Source: an uncultured Lachnospiraceae bacterium | GTDB lineage: Bacteria > Bacillota_A > Clostridia > Lachnospirales > Lachnospiraceae | DNA length: 64,000 nucleotides | Reading direction: 5' to 3' | Assembly (NCBI GenBank): GCA_951801245.1 | Contig: CATOMC010000007.1 | Coordinates: forward strand, 31,383-95,382 | In this document: in pieces, positions 38,226 to 47,026 of the stretch | Position numbering within the stretch: the first letter of the stretch is position 1 | Layout: each line of letters starts with the position of its first letter | Position numbers and translations under genes: made by a program | The notes under the pieces: generated by a model | Told to the model about the DNA's origin: nothing | The model's database searches: none | Seen by the model: the letters and a program-made list of their open reading frames with translations, nothing else

Positions 38226-40346
38226 ATGGTAAGAGATATGGGAGATTTGGCTGCGAACAAACAACAGGAAATACATTTTCCCATGATGGAAAATGCGGAA
38301 TATCAGAAAGCGCAAAATCAGGAGATTAAGATTGGTAAAGAAGAGGGATTGGACACGTCTATCTATGCCAACCCGGAATTTAACTGGCTGCAGATGGAAC
38401 AGATCCGTATGGGGCTTAAAGATAAAGTGGATGCGTCCATATACGCCAATCCGGATTATAGTTATGAGACCATGCGGCAGGTCAGGCTTGCGCTGTATTC
38501 TGCCACCAATCTGATCCCTTATGTCGAGAGGGGATTTGTAGATGACGATCTGGAGGAAATCCGGCTGGCACTTCTGAACAGACTGCCTCTGGATCATTGG
38601 CTTAAGGATGAGATGTGTGCACCGCAGATTCGGGAAATCAGAATCGGCCTTTGCGAAGAATTGGATATTTCCCCATATGCTGACGGTCGGTATAATTGGA
38701 TGCAGATGCAGGAGATTCGCCTTGGACTGGAGAAGAAACTGGATGTATCCGTCTATACAAATCGCTTGTACAGTCATGCACAGATGCGGGAGATCCGGTT
38801 GGGGATGGAAGCGGGGCTTGATGTATCTGTATACAACAGTCTTGTTTTTTCGGCTACGGATATGAAGGAAAAAAGGCAGGCGGTCATTAACCGGAAGAAA
38901 TCCAGCGGAACGGTAAAGCGGGAAGTTACGATGGAAAAACAAAAAGAGTCTGCCGGCGGCGCAAAATCCTTCTTCGAGTCTCACAGAAAAACGGAATTTG
39001 TGATCTCCATAGAAGACAACGGTAATAAGGCATACGCCTATATTCCCTGGGTTCCGGGCAATATGGTCACGAAGGAAGATATCTATCATGATCTGGAGAG
39101 AAGAGAGATCGTTTATGGGATTAAGCAGGATGCCATTGACAATCTGATAGATAAGAAGAGAATGAATGAGAAGATATTGATCGCCGAGGGGATTCCTGCA
39201 CAGAGGGGAAAGGACGGCTGGTTTGAGTTTTTTGTCCGGCTGGATTTGCCGCGTATTCCGGCGCCGCTGCCGGACGGGAGCGTTGACTATGTGAACATAG
39301 AAGCTTTTGAGATGGTGGACGAAGGGGAGAAGATAGCGGTCTACCATCGGGCACAAAAGGGTATCAGCGGTAAGAATATTTACGGCGAAACGATACATGC
39401 GGAGAACGGAACGGAGAAAAAGCCTCTCAGGGGCGTGGGATTTACCATTGCAGAGGATGGCGTGACTTATCTTTCCAGGATGAATGGCAAATTTGAGTAT
39501 ACAGCCGGGCGTATCACGATCACCAATATACTGGTGGTTCGGGAGGATGTAACCGCGGTTACCGGTAAGTTGGAAGTGGACGGTTCTGTCTACGTGGTCG
39601 GCAGTATTTCGTCGGGCGGCTATATCAAGGCGAGCGGCGACATTATCATTGAGCAGAATGTCGAGACAGCCAGATTGATAGCCGGCGGCAACATTATGAT
39701 CAAACAGGGAAGCTGCTCCAAGAATGACTGTTTTATTGAGGCAGGCGGGGAGGTTTCCGGAAGCTTTTTCGAGGCGGTCAACATCAATGCCGGCGGTAAT
39801 GTGAAAGCCAACTACATCATGAACAGCAATATTAATGCCATGGGTAAGGTGATTGTGTCGGGAAGCAAGGGGGTATTGCTTGGCGGCACCATCAGGGCCG
39901 TCAGGGGTGTGGATACTTATAATCTGGGTAACAGACTGCATCTTAAGACCGTTCTCGATGTGGGAAGGAATGCATTGTATGACAGAGAACAGGCGGAGTA
40001 TGAGAGACAAAGAGAGAAACACTTAAAGAATTTAGAGGTATTGGAAAAGCAGCGGGATAAAATAATTGCTCTTTGTTCGGCCGGTAAAGAGGTTCCGGAA
40101 GAAATCCAGCGCAAGATATTTGCAGCGATAGAGGTTGAAGGACAGAGACTGGCTGAGCTGGATGGTGAGGCATCTAAGCTTGCCAATCTGACAGAACAGA
40201 TTATGAAAGAACCTGTTTATGTCAGGGGAAGGGCATATGAGGGCAGCTTGATTATCATCAATGGGATCAAGTACATGCTGCCTTCAGAAGTAAAGAGAGT
40301 TGTTTTTAAGCTCAGGAATAAGCAGGTGGTCATGGTGAGTATGTGA
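38226..40346 (+). CDS. FapA/DUF342 protein with N-terminal 26-residue repeats
   Basis: A 706-residue cytosolic protein. Residues 32-214 are seven consecutive repeats of exactly 26 residues with core EIRLGLxxxLDVSxYANPxY. From about residue 255 it is a FapA (DUF342) protein: VISIEDNGNKAYAYIPW, then KGISGKNIYGETIHAENG and the polymer-binding-type right-handed beta-helix about 445-580 (DGSVYVVGSISSGGYIKASGD, GGNIMIKQG). A coiled coil at about 605-665 and a C-terminal strand end it. FapA proteins are linked to flagella, polarity or c-di-GMP-related signalling, but no function is fixed. An HD-GYP regulator follows after 48 bases. Confidence 0.85.
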   Translation: MVRDMGDLAANKQQEIHFPMMENAEYQKAQNQEIKIGKEEGLDTSIYANPEFNWLQMEQIRMGLKDKVDASIYANPDYSYETMRQVRLALYSATNLIPYVERGFVDDDLEEIRLALLNRLPLDHWLKDEMCAPQIREIRIGLCEELDISPYADGRYNWMQMQEIRLGLEKKLDVSVYTNRLYSHAQMREIRLGMEAGLDVSVYNSLVFSATDMKEKRQAVINRKKSSGTVKREVTMEKQKESAGGAKSFFESHRKTEFVISIEDNGNKAYAYIPWVPGNMVTKEDIYHDLERREIVYGIKQDAIDNLIDKKRMNEKILIAEGIPAQRGKDGWFEFFVRLDLPRIPAPLPDGSVDYVNIEAFEMVDEGEKIAVYHRAQKGISGKNIYGETIHAENGTEKKPLRGVGFTIAEDGVTYLSRMNGKFEYTAGRITITNILVVREDVTAVTGKLEVDGSVYVVGSISSGGYIKASGDIIIEQNVETARLIAGGNIMIKQGSCSKNDCFIEAGGEVSGSFFEAVNINAGGNVKANYIMNSNINAMGKVIVSGSKGVLLGGTIRAVRGVDTYNLGNRLHLKTVLDVGRNALYDREQAEYERQREKHLKNLEVLEKQRDKIIALCSAGKEVPEEIQRKIFAAIEVEGQRLAELDGEASKLANLTEQIMKEPVYVRGRAYEGSLIIINGIKYMLPSEVKRVVFKLRNKQVVMVSM
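38319..38867 (+). repeat. Seven 78-bp coding repeats in the fapA-like gene
   Basis: The repeat anchors EI/QI-(R/K)-x-(G/A) lie at residues 33, 59, 85, 111, 137, 163 and 189 and a degenerate one at 215: a spacing of 26 residues without a single insertion. DNA identity between units is modest, so the array is old and maintained at the protein level. Confidence 0.9.
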
Positions 40347-40394
40347 CAGAGTGCTGTAAATAGTTAGAAAAACGATAGAAAGTATGGGGAGCTT

Positions 40395-41495
40395 ATGAAA
40401 CGTGATACAATTTTAATCTTTGAAGATAATTCGATAGATCGGGCCATTCTGGTGGAACTGTTCCAGTCGGATTATAAAATTTTGGAAGTCGCTAACGGTA
40501 AGGAAGGTATTGCACTCTTAAACAGCAATTTTGCTTCGATCGCTCTGGTTCTGCTGGATAATCTGATGCCGGTGATGGATGGATTTGCGGTGCTGGAACA
40601 TTTAAAAGGAAGAAATGTCCTGAACAAAATCCCTTTTGTCATGATCACGGGAGAATATTCGCCTGAACTGGAAAAAAGGGGCTATGAGTATGGAATCGTG
40701 AGTTACTTAAAGAAACCGTATCAGTCTGATGTGGTAAAGCAGGTAGTTTATAATGCCGCCAGTTGGTTCCAGTATAAAATGCAGTTGGAACTGATGGTCA
40801 AAAAGCAGAACATCAATATCCAGAAACAGAACAGTATTTTGAGACAACAGACGAAGAAACTGAATCAGATCAATGAGATACTGATTGATTCTCTCAGTAA
40901 TATCGTGGAATTCAGAAATATGGAGCCGAAGCAGCATATTAAGAGAATCCGGGAATATTCCCTGTGTCTGGGCAGGAGCGTCATGAATCTTTATCCGGAG
41001 TATGAGCTTACGGATGAGAAACTGGAGCAAATCGGATGGGCGTCTTCTCTACATGACATCGGAAAGATTGCGATTCCGGACAGTATTATTCTAAAACCCG
41101 GCAAATTGACGCCGGATGAGTTTGAATTGATCAAATCGCACACGACCAAAGGCGCGGAGATCATACAGCATAGGATTCGTCTGAACGACAGGGCGATTTT
41201 TGAGTATGCATATGATATTGCCAGACATCATCATGAGAAGTATGATGGCAAAGGATATCCTGACGGACTCAAGGGAGATGAGATCAGTATTGCAGCACAG
41301 ATCGTCTCTTTGGTAGATGTGTATGACACATTGACCTCCAAGCGGGTTTATAAAGTTGCTTATGAGTCGGACAAAGCATATCAGATGATCATAAACGGAC
41401 ACAGTGGTATGTTTTCACCGAAGATTCTGAAAGCTTTTACGGAAGTAAAAGCCGAGTTTGAACATTTATTGGTTATGTATCATGATGAAGGGTAA
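40395..41495 (+). CDS. HD-GYP response regulator
   Basis: A 366-residue protein with an N-terminal receiver (FEDNSIDRA, phosphoacceptor Asp in LLDNLMPVMDG, Lys in YLKKPYQ), a coiled-coil linker rich in Gln/Lys/Asn and a C-terminal HD-GYP domain. The domain shows SSLHDIGKIAIPD, IARHHHEKYDGKGYPDGLKG and DVYDTLTSKRVYK, with HD and GYP residues intact, so cyclic-di-GMP phosphodiesterase activity is likely. It lacks an adjacent kinase. It follows the FapA-like gene and ends at a bidirectional terminator. Confidence 0.93.
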   Translation: MKRDTILIFEDNSIDRAILVELFQSDYKILEVANGKEGIALLNSNFASIALVLLDNLMPVMDGFAVLEHLKGRNVLNKIPFVMITGEYSPELEKRGYEYGIVSYLKKPYQSDVVKQVVYNAASWFQYKMQLELMVKKQNINIQKQNSILRQQTKKLNQINEILIDSLSNIVEFRNMEPKQHIKRIREYSLCLGRSVMNLYPEYELTDEKLEQIGWASSLHDIGKIAIPDSIILKPGKLTPDEFELIKSHTTKGAEIIQHRIRLNDRAIFEYAYDIARHHHEKYDGKGYPDGLKGDEISIAAQIVSLVDVYDTLTSKRVYKVAYESDKAYQMIINGHSGMFSPKILKAFTEVKAEFEHLLVMYHDEG

Positions 41496-41504
41496 GAAAT
41501 AAAT

Positions 41505-41535
41505 GAAAGGCCGTCCTCTTTAGGGACGGCCTTTC
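41505..41535. terminator. Bidirectional terminator between HD-GYP gene and metF
   Basis: GAAAGGCCGTCC (41505-41516) pairs perfectly with GGACGGCCTTTC (41524-41535). It lies between two convergent genes, with flanking T or A residues serving both strands. Confidence 0.9.
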
Positions 41536-41536
41536 G

Positions 41537-42388
41537 TCAAATCTGCTCACAGATTTCTGTGGTGGTCTTTAATTTGTTCATGGAATACAGATGAATCCCC
41601 TCCACGCAGTGTTCTTTCAGATCCCTGATCTGGCGTACCGCGAAGTCGATACCGGCTTTACGCATGTCCTCTTTGTTTTCCCCGTAGGCTGCAATGATAT
41701 CTGCCAGTTCTTTGGGAACGGAGGAGCCGGAGAGGGATACGGTGGTACCAAGCTGTTTGGCTGTGGTGATGGGCATGATGCCGGCATGGACAGGAACATC
41801 GATCCCTAGGGCGCGTACCTTTTCCATAAAGCGGTAAAAATATGTATTATCAAAAAACATCTGGGTGATCAGAGAAGTGACACCGGCATCTACTTTTTCT
41901 TTCAGGTGTCTTAAATCTGTCTCCAGGTCCGGGGCCTCAAAATGCTTTTCCGGATAGCAGGCGCCGGCTATCTGCAGATCTGTATGTGCCTTCAAGTGGC
42001 GGACGAGATCCGTGGCATAGTAGAATTCCCGCCTGTTAAACTGTTCATCGGTCATATCTTTGGGTCTGTCGCCGCGAAGAGCCAGTACATGGTTTACACC
42101 AGCATTTTGTAAGGCGGTACAGTTTTGTTCCAGATCTTCTCTGGTAAAACCTACACAGGTGATGTGGGCGATGGCGTCAATCTGAAGCTCCTTCTGGATA
42201 TACGAAGCGATTTCGATGGTCTTGCCGGCCCGGGATCCGCCGGCCCCGTAAGTGCAGCTTATGAAATCCGGATGTAATTTGGCGGTTTCCTGCAAAAAAC
42301 CGAATATATTTTCAAATTCTTCATCCTTTTTGGGCGGAAAAATCTCAAAAGAGAGACCGGTCTTATTTTCTTTTGTTATCTGTGACAT
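41537..42388 (-). CDS. metF: Methylenetetrahydrofolate reductase
   Basis: Reduces 5,10-methylene-THF to 5-methyl-THF for methionine synthesis or the methyl branch of acetogenesis. The 283-residue TIM barrel begins with SFEIFPPKKDEE, and shows ISCTYGAGGSRAGKT, LALRGDRPKDM, GACYPEKHFEAP, ITQMFFDN and AGIMPITTAKQL. The length is that of the FAD-dependent bacterial form without a regulatory domain. It has AAAGGAA upstream of its ATG and its own region divergent from moxR. Its 3' end lies against the shared terminator. Confidence 0.95.
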   Translation of the reverse strand: MSQITKENKTGLSFEIFPPKKDEEFENIFGFLQETAKLHPDFISCTYGAGGSRAGKTIEIASYIQKELQIDAIAHITCVGFTREDLEQNCTALQNAGVNHVLALRGDRPKDMTDEQFNRREFYYATDLVRHLKAHTDLQIAGACYPEKHFEAPDLETDLRHLKEKVDAGVTSLITQMFFDNTYFYRFMEKVRALGIDVPVHAGIMPITTAKQLGTTVSLSGSSVPKELADIIAAYGENKEDMRKAGIDFAVRQIRDLKEHCVEGIHLYSMNKLKTTTEICEQI

Positions 42389-42620
42389 CTGTTGGATTCC
42401 TTTCCTGATTTTAGTATTCGTACATAGTGAACTTCCCTAATCCTCATAAATAATAAAGAGAAAGTTTTTATAAAGTACACAATATAATTCCTTGCTTTTA
42501 CATCTGAAATATCGTAACATAAATTTATAGCGTGTGCAATAACAGAAATCCATGGAGACGCAGGAAATAAGAGGCGAAACGGCATGGAGAATCAGAAAAA
42601 GAACCAGAAAGGACATCAAC

Positions 42621-43439
42621 ATGACAAATACAAAATTTGAGAGTACGGCCGATTATGTGGCCTCCGAGCAGCTTTTATCCAGTGTGAACGTGGCCATCGC
42701 CCTAAAGAAACCGCTGCTTGTGAAGGGAGAGCCCGGTACCGGTAAGACGATGCTGGCACAGGCCATCGCAAATTCCCTTGAGAAGAAACTGATCATCTGG
42801 AACATCAAGTCCACAACGAAGGCACAGGACGGCCTTTACATGTATGATACGATCCAGAGACTCTATGACGGACAGTTCGGTGAGGAGGGGGTGGATGACA
42901 TCGCCCACTATATCAAGCTGGGGAAGCTGGGTGAGGCTTTTGAGTCGGATGAGCAGGTGATTCTTCTGATCGATGAGATAGACAAGGCAGATCTGGAGTT
43001 TCCCAATGACCTTTTATGGGAACTGGATCAGATGGAGTTCTATATCCACGAGACGAAGCGTACGGTGAAAGCGAAACACAGGCCGATCGTGATCATTACA
43101 TCCAATGCGGAGAAAGAACTGCCGGATGCTTTCCTCAGAAGATGTATCTTCCACTATATTGATTTCCCGGATCAGGCGCTGATGGAGGAGATCGTAAGGA
43201 CGCATTATCCGGAGGTGGAGGATAAGCTGTTGAAAGACGCCATGGAAGTGTTCTACTGGATCCGTTCCATGAAGGATATCCGTAAGAAGCCGAGTACTTC
43301 CGAACTGATCGACTGGATCAATGCTTTGCAGATTGGTGGTATCCCCACGGACAGACTGCGGCAGGAGCTGCCTTTTATCGGTGTGGTGGTGAAGAAAGAT
43401 GAGGATCTGGAGACGGTCAGGAGCAAGAAAGATTTTTAG
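42621..43439 (+). CDS. MoxR-type AAA+ ATPase
   Basis: A 272-residue AAA+ ATPase of the MoxR group, chaperone-like ATPases that act with VWA-domain partners in maturation of protein complexes. Walker A is GEPGTGKTMLAQ; Walker B is ILLIDEIDKADLEF; sensor 1 is ITSNAEKELPDAFLRRC with the Arg finger. ATG 42621 follows AGAAAGGA at 8 bases and begins TNTKFESTADYVAS; an ATG at 42552 would add 23 unconserved basic residues. The VWA gene follows 82 bases later. Confidence 0.92.
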   Translation: MTNTKFESTADYVASEQLLSSVNVAIALKKPLLVKGEPGTGKTMLAQAIANSLEKKLIIWNIKSTTKAQDGLYMYDTIQRLYDGQFGEEGVDDIAHYIKLGKLGEAFESDEQVILLIDEIDKADLEFPNDLLWELDQMEFYIHETKRTVKAKHRPIVIITSNAEKELPDAFLRRCIFHYIDFPDQALMEEIVRTHYPEVEDKLLKDAMEVFYWIRSMKDIRKKPSTSELIDWINALQIGGIPTDRLRQELPFIGVVVKKDEDLETVRSKKDF

Positions 43440-43521
43440 GGACAAAAGATGGTGAGAGTTAGCGAAGCGGAATCATGGCGGCTGGTATGAAACAGTCAGA
43501 TGGCTGGTGCGAGGATTTGGT

Positions 43522-44718
43522 ATGTTTAGTAAATTTTTCTATACACTGAAAGCGAAAGGGCTGGAAGTCTCTTTAAGTGAATGGCTGACGCTGCAGGAAG
43601 CGTTGGATCAGGGGCTGTGTCACAGCAGTCTCACGGAGTTCTATTATCTGGCGCGCATGATCTTGGTGAAATCGGAGACAGAGTTCGATAAGTTTGACAT
43701 GGCTTTTGACGAAGTGTTTAAGGGTATCCAGTCAGAGAATGAGATTGGCAAAAATATGATGCGCTGGCTGGATAAACCAGAGATGCAGGAAGTATTTGAG
43801 GAGATGCGCCATGAGATGAACCAGGAAGTGATCACGCTGGATAAGGAAGACGTGGAGAATAAGTTTAAGGAAAGGCTCAGGGACCAGAGTGAGGAGCATA
43901 ATGGCGGCAGTCATTGGATCGGCACCATGGGAAAGACTTCGTTTGGTAATATGGGCGGCAATATGGGCGGCATCCGGGTCGGCGGCACTACCGGTTACCA
44001 GTCGGCTTTTCAGGTTGTGGGCGCCAGGAAATACCGTGATTTCAGAAATGATAAGGTGTTGGATAACAGGCAGTTTCAGATGGCGCTGCGGAAACTCAGA
44101 CAGTTTTCCAGTAAGCTGGATATCCCGGAGACGGAGCTGGACATCAACGGTACCGTGGATGCCACCTGCAATAACGGGGGATGCCTGCAGATCGTGATGG
44201 AAAAACCCCGTAAAAACGCGGTCAAACTTTTACTCCTGATGGATTCGGGCGGAACGATGATTCCCTATACCACTTTATTAAACGAGTTATTCCAGTCGGT
44301 GCATAAATCCAATCATTATAAGGATGTGAAGACTTATTTTTTCCACAACTGTATCTATTCCAATCTCTATAATACGCCGGAGTGCGAGAATGGAGACTGG
44401 ATCGAGACGGAGTGGATGTTCCGGAATCTGGACAGTGATTATAAAGTGATCATCGTGGGGGATGCGGCCATGGCGCCGGAAGAGTTATATTCCACCACAG
44501 GTAATTACAGAGGACCCAATGGCGGGCTAAGCGGCATGGACTGGCTGCTTTTGATGAAGCGGCACTATAAGAAGGTAGTATGGCTGAATCCCAAGATGGC
44601 ACCCGGACATGCACCCTGGCGGGAGGCGGAGACGGCGATCAAGGGGTTGTTTCCCATGTATAAGCTGACGGTGGATGGACTCAATCAGGCTATGATGAAA
44701 TTAATGGTGAATCGGTGA
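43522..44718 (+). CDS. VWA domain (CoxE-like) protein, MoxR partner
   Basis: A 398-residue soluble protein. The N-terminal half is helical (FSKFFYTLKAKGLEVSLSEWL, typical of CoxE/YehP-like proteins). A Gly-rich stretch (near residues 135-160) follows and the C-terminal half is a VWA domain. The MIDAS motif DxSxS is altered to DSGGT, so metal binding may be weakened. Ribosome binding site GAGGATTTGGT supports ATG 43522 over an upstream GTG. The pair is a likely two-gene functional unit; the client is unknown. The terminator overlaps the stop codon. Confidence 0.88.
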   Translation: MFSKFFYTLKAKGLEVSLSEWLTLQEALDQGLCHSSLTEFYYLARMILVKSETEFDKFDMAFDEVFKGIQSENEIGKNMMRWLDKPEMQEVFEEMRHEMNQEVITLDKEDVENKFKERLRDQSEEHNGGSHWIGTMGKTSFGNMGGNMGGIRVGGTTGYQSAFQVVGARKYRDFRNDKVLDNRQFQMALRKLRQFSSKLDIPETELDINGTVDATCNNGGCLQIVMEKPRKNAVKLLLLMDSGGTMIPYTTLLNELFQSVHKSNHYKDVKTYFFHNCIYSNLYNTPECENGDWIETEWMFRNLDSDYKVIIVGDAAMAPEELYSTTGNYRGPNGGLSGMDWLLLMKRHYKKVVWLNPKMAPGHAPWREAETAIKGLFPMYKLTVDGLNQAMMKLMVNR

Positions 44719-44742
44719 CAGGGTTTCCTGTGACCGATTTTT
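44711..44742 (+). terminator. Terminator overlapping the VWA stop codon
   Basis: ATCGGTGACAGG and CCTGTGACCGAT pair with one mismatch and are followed by TTTTT. The TGA stop lies in the left arm. Confidence 0.8.
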
Positions 44743-44751
44743 CTACGCCTC

Positions 44752-44780
44752 TTGACTTTAACGATTAAAAGTGCTAAAGT
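44752..44780 (+). promoter_or_regulatory. Promoter of the aryl-acid/CoA locus
   Basis: TTGACT (44752-44757) and TAAAGT (44775-44780) are 17 bases apart. ACTTTA and TAAAGT at the two ends of the promoter are inverted copies, so a dyad spans the whole promoter and could be an operator. No regulator gene is adjacent. Confidence 0.7.
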
Positions 44781-44861
44781 TTAAAAGTGATTTTGTTTTG
44801 CGGCAGGTCAGTATGAGTAAGATACCTGCATAGATATTGGACTGCAGAGAGGAGACAAGTT

Positions 44862-45260
44862 ATGTCAACTTTAGAGGAGATACGCGATCGATTTAGGAAG
44901 GATCATTTTGCTACAGATGCCACAGGGATTGTCATCGATTCTGCCGAACCTGGGAGAGCGGTCTGTTCCCTGACGTTAGAAGAGAAGCATATGAATGAGA
45001 ATCATGTCCCCATGGGCGGCGCTATTTTTACCCTGGCGGATATTGCCTGTGCTGTGGCCGCCAACGGGCACTCCGACAAAAAGACGGTCAGCCAGCAGGT
45101 ATCCATTACCTTTCTGGCACCGGCCAAAGGAAAGCGTCTGATCGCGGAGGCATCCTGTCTGAGAGCGGGGCGCACGACGGCATTGTATGCGGCGGATGTG
45201 AGGGATGAACTGGGTACTTATGTGGCCCATGCCACAATGAACGCATATATTTTCGGGTGA
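44862..45260 (+). CDS. PaaI-family hotdog thioesterase
   Basis: A 132-residue hotdog-fold acyl-CoA thioesterase of the PaaI/4HBT type. The signature ENHVPMGGAIFTLADIACAVAANGH holds the usual N-x-x-x-x-H/GG active-site helix start, followed by SQQVSITFLAPAKGKRLIAEA. It likely hydrolyses aromatic or short acyl-CoA thioesters, relieving CoA traps. It heads a run with an acyl-CoA ligase, IorAB and PaaK, which supports an arylacyl-CoA role. AGAGGAGACAAG is the ribosome binding site. Confidence 0.9.
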   Translation: MSTLEEIRDRFRKDHFATDATGIVIDSAEPGRAVCSLTLEEKHMNENHVPMGGAIFTLADIACAVAANGHSDKKTVSQQVSITFLAPAKGKRLIAEASCLRAGRTTALYAADVRDELGTYVAHATMNAYIFG

Positions 45261-45290
45261 AGGATAGAGTAAGAAAAGGAGGACCATAGA

Positions 45291-46928
45291 ATGGTAATCA
45301 CGGAATTTTTGGAACGAAATGCCCGTCTGTACGGTTCGGATACGGCGCTTGTGGAGTTAAATCCGTCTCAGGAGCGGGACAGTGCCGTGACTTGGCGGGA
45401 AGCGAGCCTGATTGAGAGCGCGGCCAACGGAGCGCCTTATCGCCGGGAACTGAGCTGGGCGGATTTTGACAGGCGTGCCAATCGTTTCGCCAATCTGCTT
45501 TTAAGCCGCGGCATGAAACGGGAGACGAAGGTCGGTATTTTGATGATGAACTGTCTGGAATGGCTGCCGGTTTATTTTGGGATATTGAAGGCGGGCGGGG
45601 TTGCTGTGCCGTTGAACTTCCGTTATTCATCGGAGGAGATTAAATACTGCCTGGAACTGGCAGATGTGGAGATACTGGTTTTTGGAGTAGAATTCATCAG
45701 CCGGATGGATGCGATCGCAGAAAATCTCCCGGGAGTGAAGATGATGTTCTTTCCCGGTGCAGGCGGCCCTTCCTACACGGAAGACTGTCTGAAACTGATG
45801 GGCTTTTGTTCTTCCAGTGCGCCGCCTGTGGCGCTTGGGGAGACAGATTATGCGGCGATCTATTTTTCTTCCGGTACCACCGGGTTCCCGAAGGCGATAC
45901 TGCATAATCACCGTGCGCTGCGCTCTTCTTGTGAGACGGAGCAGAACCATCACGGACAGACTAAGGAAGATGTATTTCTCTGTATTCCGCCGCTCTATCA
46001 TACGGGAGCGAAAATGCACTGGTTCGGGTCTTTACTCACGGCCGGTAAGGCAGTGCTTCTAAGAGGGGTGAAACCGGAGTGGATCTTAAGGGCCGTCACA
46101 GAGGAAAAATGTACGATCGTATGGTTGTTAGTGCCCTGGGCACAAGATCTTCTGGATGCGATTGATTCGGGACAGGTGGAAATGGGTCATTATCTGCTGG
46201 AACAGTGGCGGCTGATGCATATCGGGGCTCAGCCGGTTCCGCCCAGCCTGATCCAGCGTTGGAAAAAGCATTTCCCGCACCACCAATATGACACCAATTA
46301 TGGCTTAAGTGAATCCATAGGGCCTGGCTGTGTGCATCTGGGTGTGGAGAATATACATAAAGTGGGAGCCATCGGCAAGCCGGGGTACCATTGGGAAGCT
46401 AAGATCGTAGACGAACAGGGGCAGGAGACCCTTCCTGGTGAAGTGGGCGAACTGGCAGTCTACGGACCGGGCGTCATGCTGTGTTATTACAAGAATCCTG
46501 AGGCAACAGCAGAAATCTTAAAGGATGGATGGCTGTATACGGGGGATATGGCCCGTATGGATGAGGACGGGTTTATCTATCTGGTAGACCGGAAGAAGGA
46601 TGTGATTATCTCCGGCGGGGAGAATCTGTATCCGGTACAGATCGAGGACTTCTTACGACGTAACGATAAGATCAAGGATGTGGCGGTCATTGGACTGCCG
46701 GATGCAAGGCTTGGCGAGATTGCGGCGGCGATCATTGAACTGAAAGAAGATGTTTCCTGCACGGAAGAAGAGATTATGGAATTTTGTAAAGAACTTCCCC
46801 GCTATAAGCGTCCCAGGAAAATAATCTTCGATCAGGTGCCAAGAAATCCTACGGGTAAGATCGAGAAGCCTGTTCTCAGAGAAAAGTACTGCCATGGCAG
46901 CCTGGTGGAAGCGCAGATCAAAAATTAG
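45291..46928 (+). CDS. AMP-forming acyl-CoA synthetase
   Basis: A 545-residue ANL-superfamily ligase that activates a carboxylic acid to its CoA thioester through an acyl-adenylate. The P-loop is YFSSGTTGFPKAIL; other motifs are TNYGLSESIGPG, YTGDMARMDEDGFIYLVDRKKDVIISGGENLYP and the catalytic Lys in NPTGKIEKPVLRE. The substrate is not readable; fatty or aromatic acids are possible. The neighbours (thioesterase, symporter, ior genes, paaK) favour an aromatic or aryl-alkanoic acid. AAAGGAGGACC precedes ATG 45291. Confidence 0.92.
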   Translation: MVITEFLERNARLYGSDTALVELNPSQERDSAVTWREASLIESAANGAPYRRELSWADFDRRANRFANLLLSRGMKRETKVGILMMNCLEWLPVYFGILKAGGVAVPLNFRYSSEEIKYCLELADVEILVFGVEFISRMDAIAENLPGVKMMFFPGAGGPSYTEDCLKLMGFCSSSAPPVALGETDYAAIYFSSGTTGFPKAILHNHRALRSSCETEQNHHGQTKEDVFLCIPPLYHTGAKMHWFGSLLTAGKAVLLRGVKPEWILRAVTEEKCTIVWLLVPWAQDLLDAIDSGQVEMGHYLLEQWRLMHIGAQPVPPSLIQRWKKHFPHHQYDTNYGLSESIGPGCVHLGVENIHKVGAIGKPGYHWEAKIVDEQGQETLPGEVGELAVYGPGVMLCYYKNPEATAEILKDGWLYTGDMARMDEDGFIYLVDRKKDVIISGGENLYPVQIEDFLRRNDKIKDVAVIGLPDARLGEIAAAIIELKEDVSCTEEEIMEFCKELPRYKRPRKIIFDQVPRNPTGKIEKPVLREKYCHGSLVEAQIKN

Positions 46929-46967
46929 TGTATGCAATGAGTAATTGATACACGCATGTGAGAAGGA

Positions 46968-47003
46968 CACACACATTTGTGCCGGAAAGCGCAGATGTGT
47001 GTG
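46968..47003 (+). other. 15-bp hairpin in the symporter leader
   Basis: CACACACATTTGTGC (46968-46982) and GCGCAGATGTGTGTG (46989-47003) pair over 15 positions with two G-U pairs around a CGGAAA loop. It lies seven bases before GAAAGGAG and has no T tract, so it is better seen as an mRNA stability or translation-control element than a terminator. Confidence 0.6.
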
Positions 47004-47026
47004 GTGAGAAAGGAGCAAGTTTTAAC

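Noticed and set aside
38124..40022. Minus-strand open frame of 632 codons opposite the FapA-like gene
   Set aside because: Its composition (Ile/His/Arg/Leu-rich, no domain) is that of an antisense frame; the plus strand carries repeats and a FapA domain.
42389..42620. SAM riboswitch or T-box upstream of metF
   Set aside because: The ~160-base divergent region is AT-rich and shows none of the conserved elements of either class.
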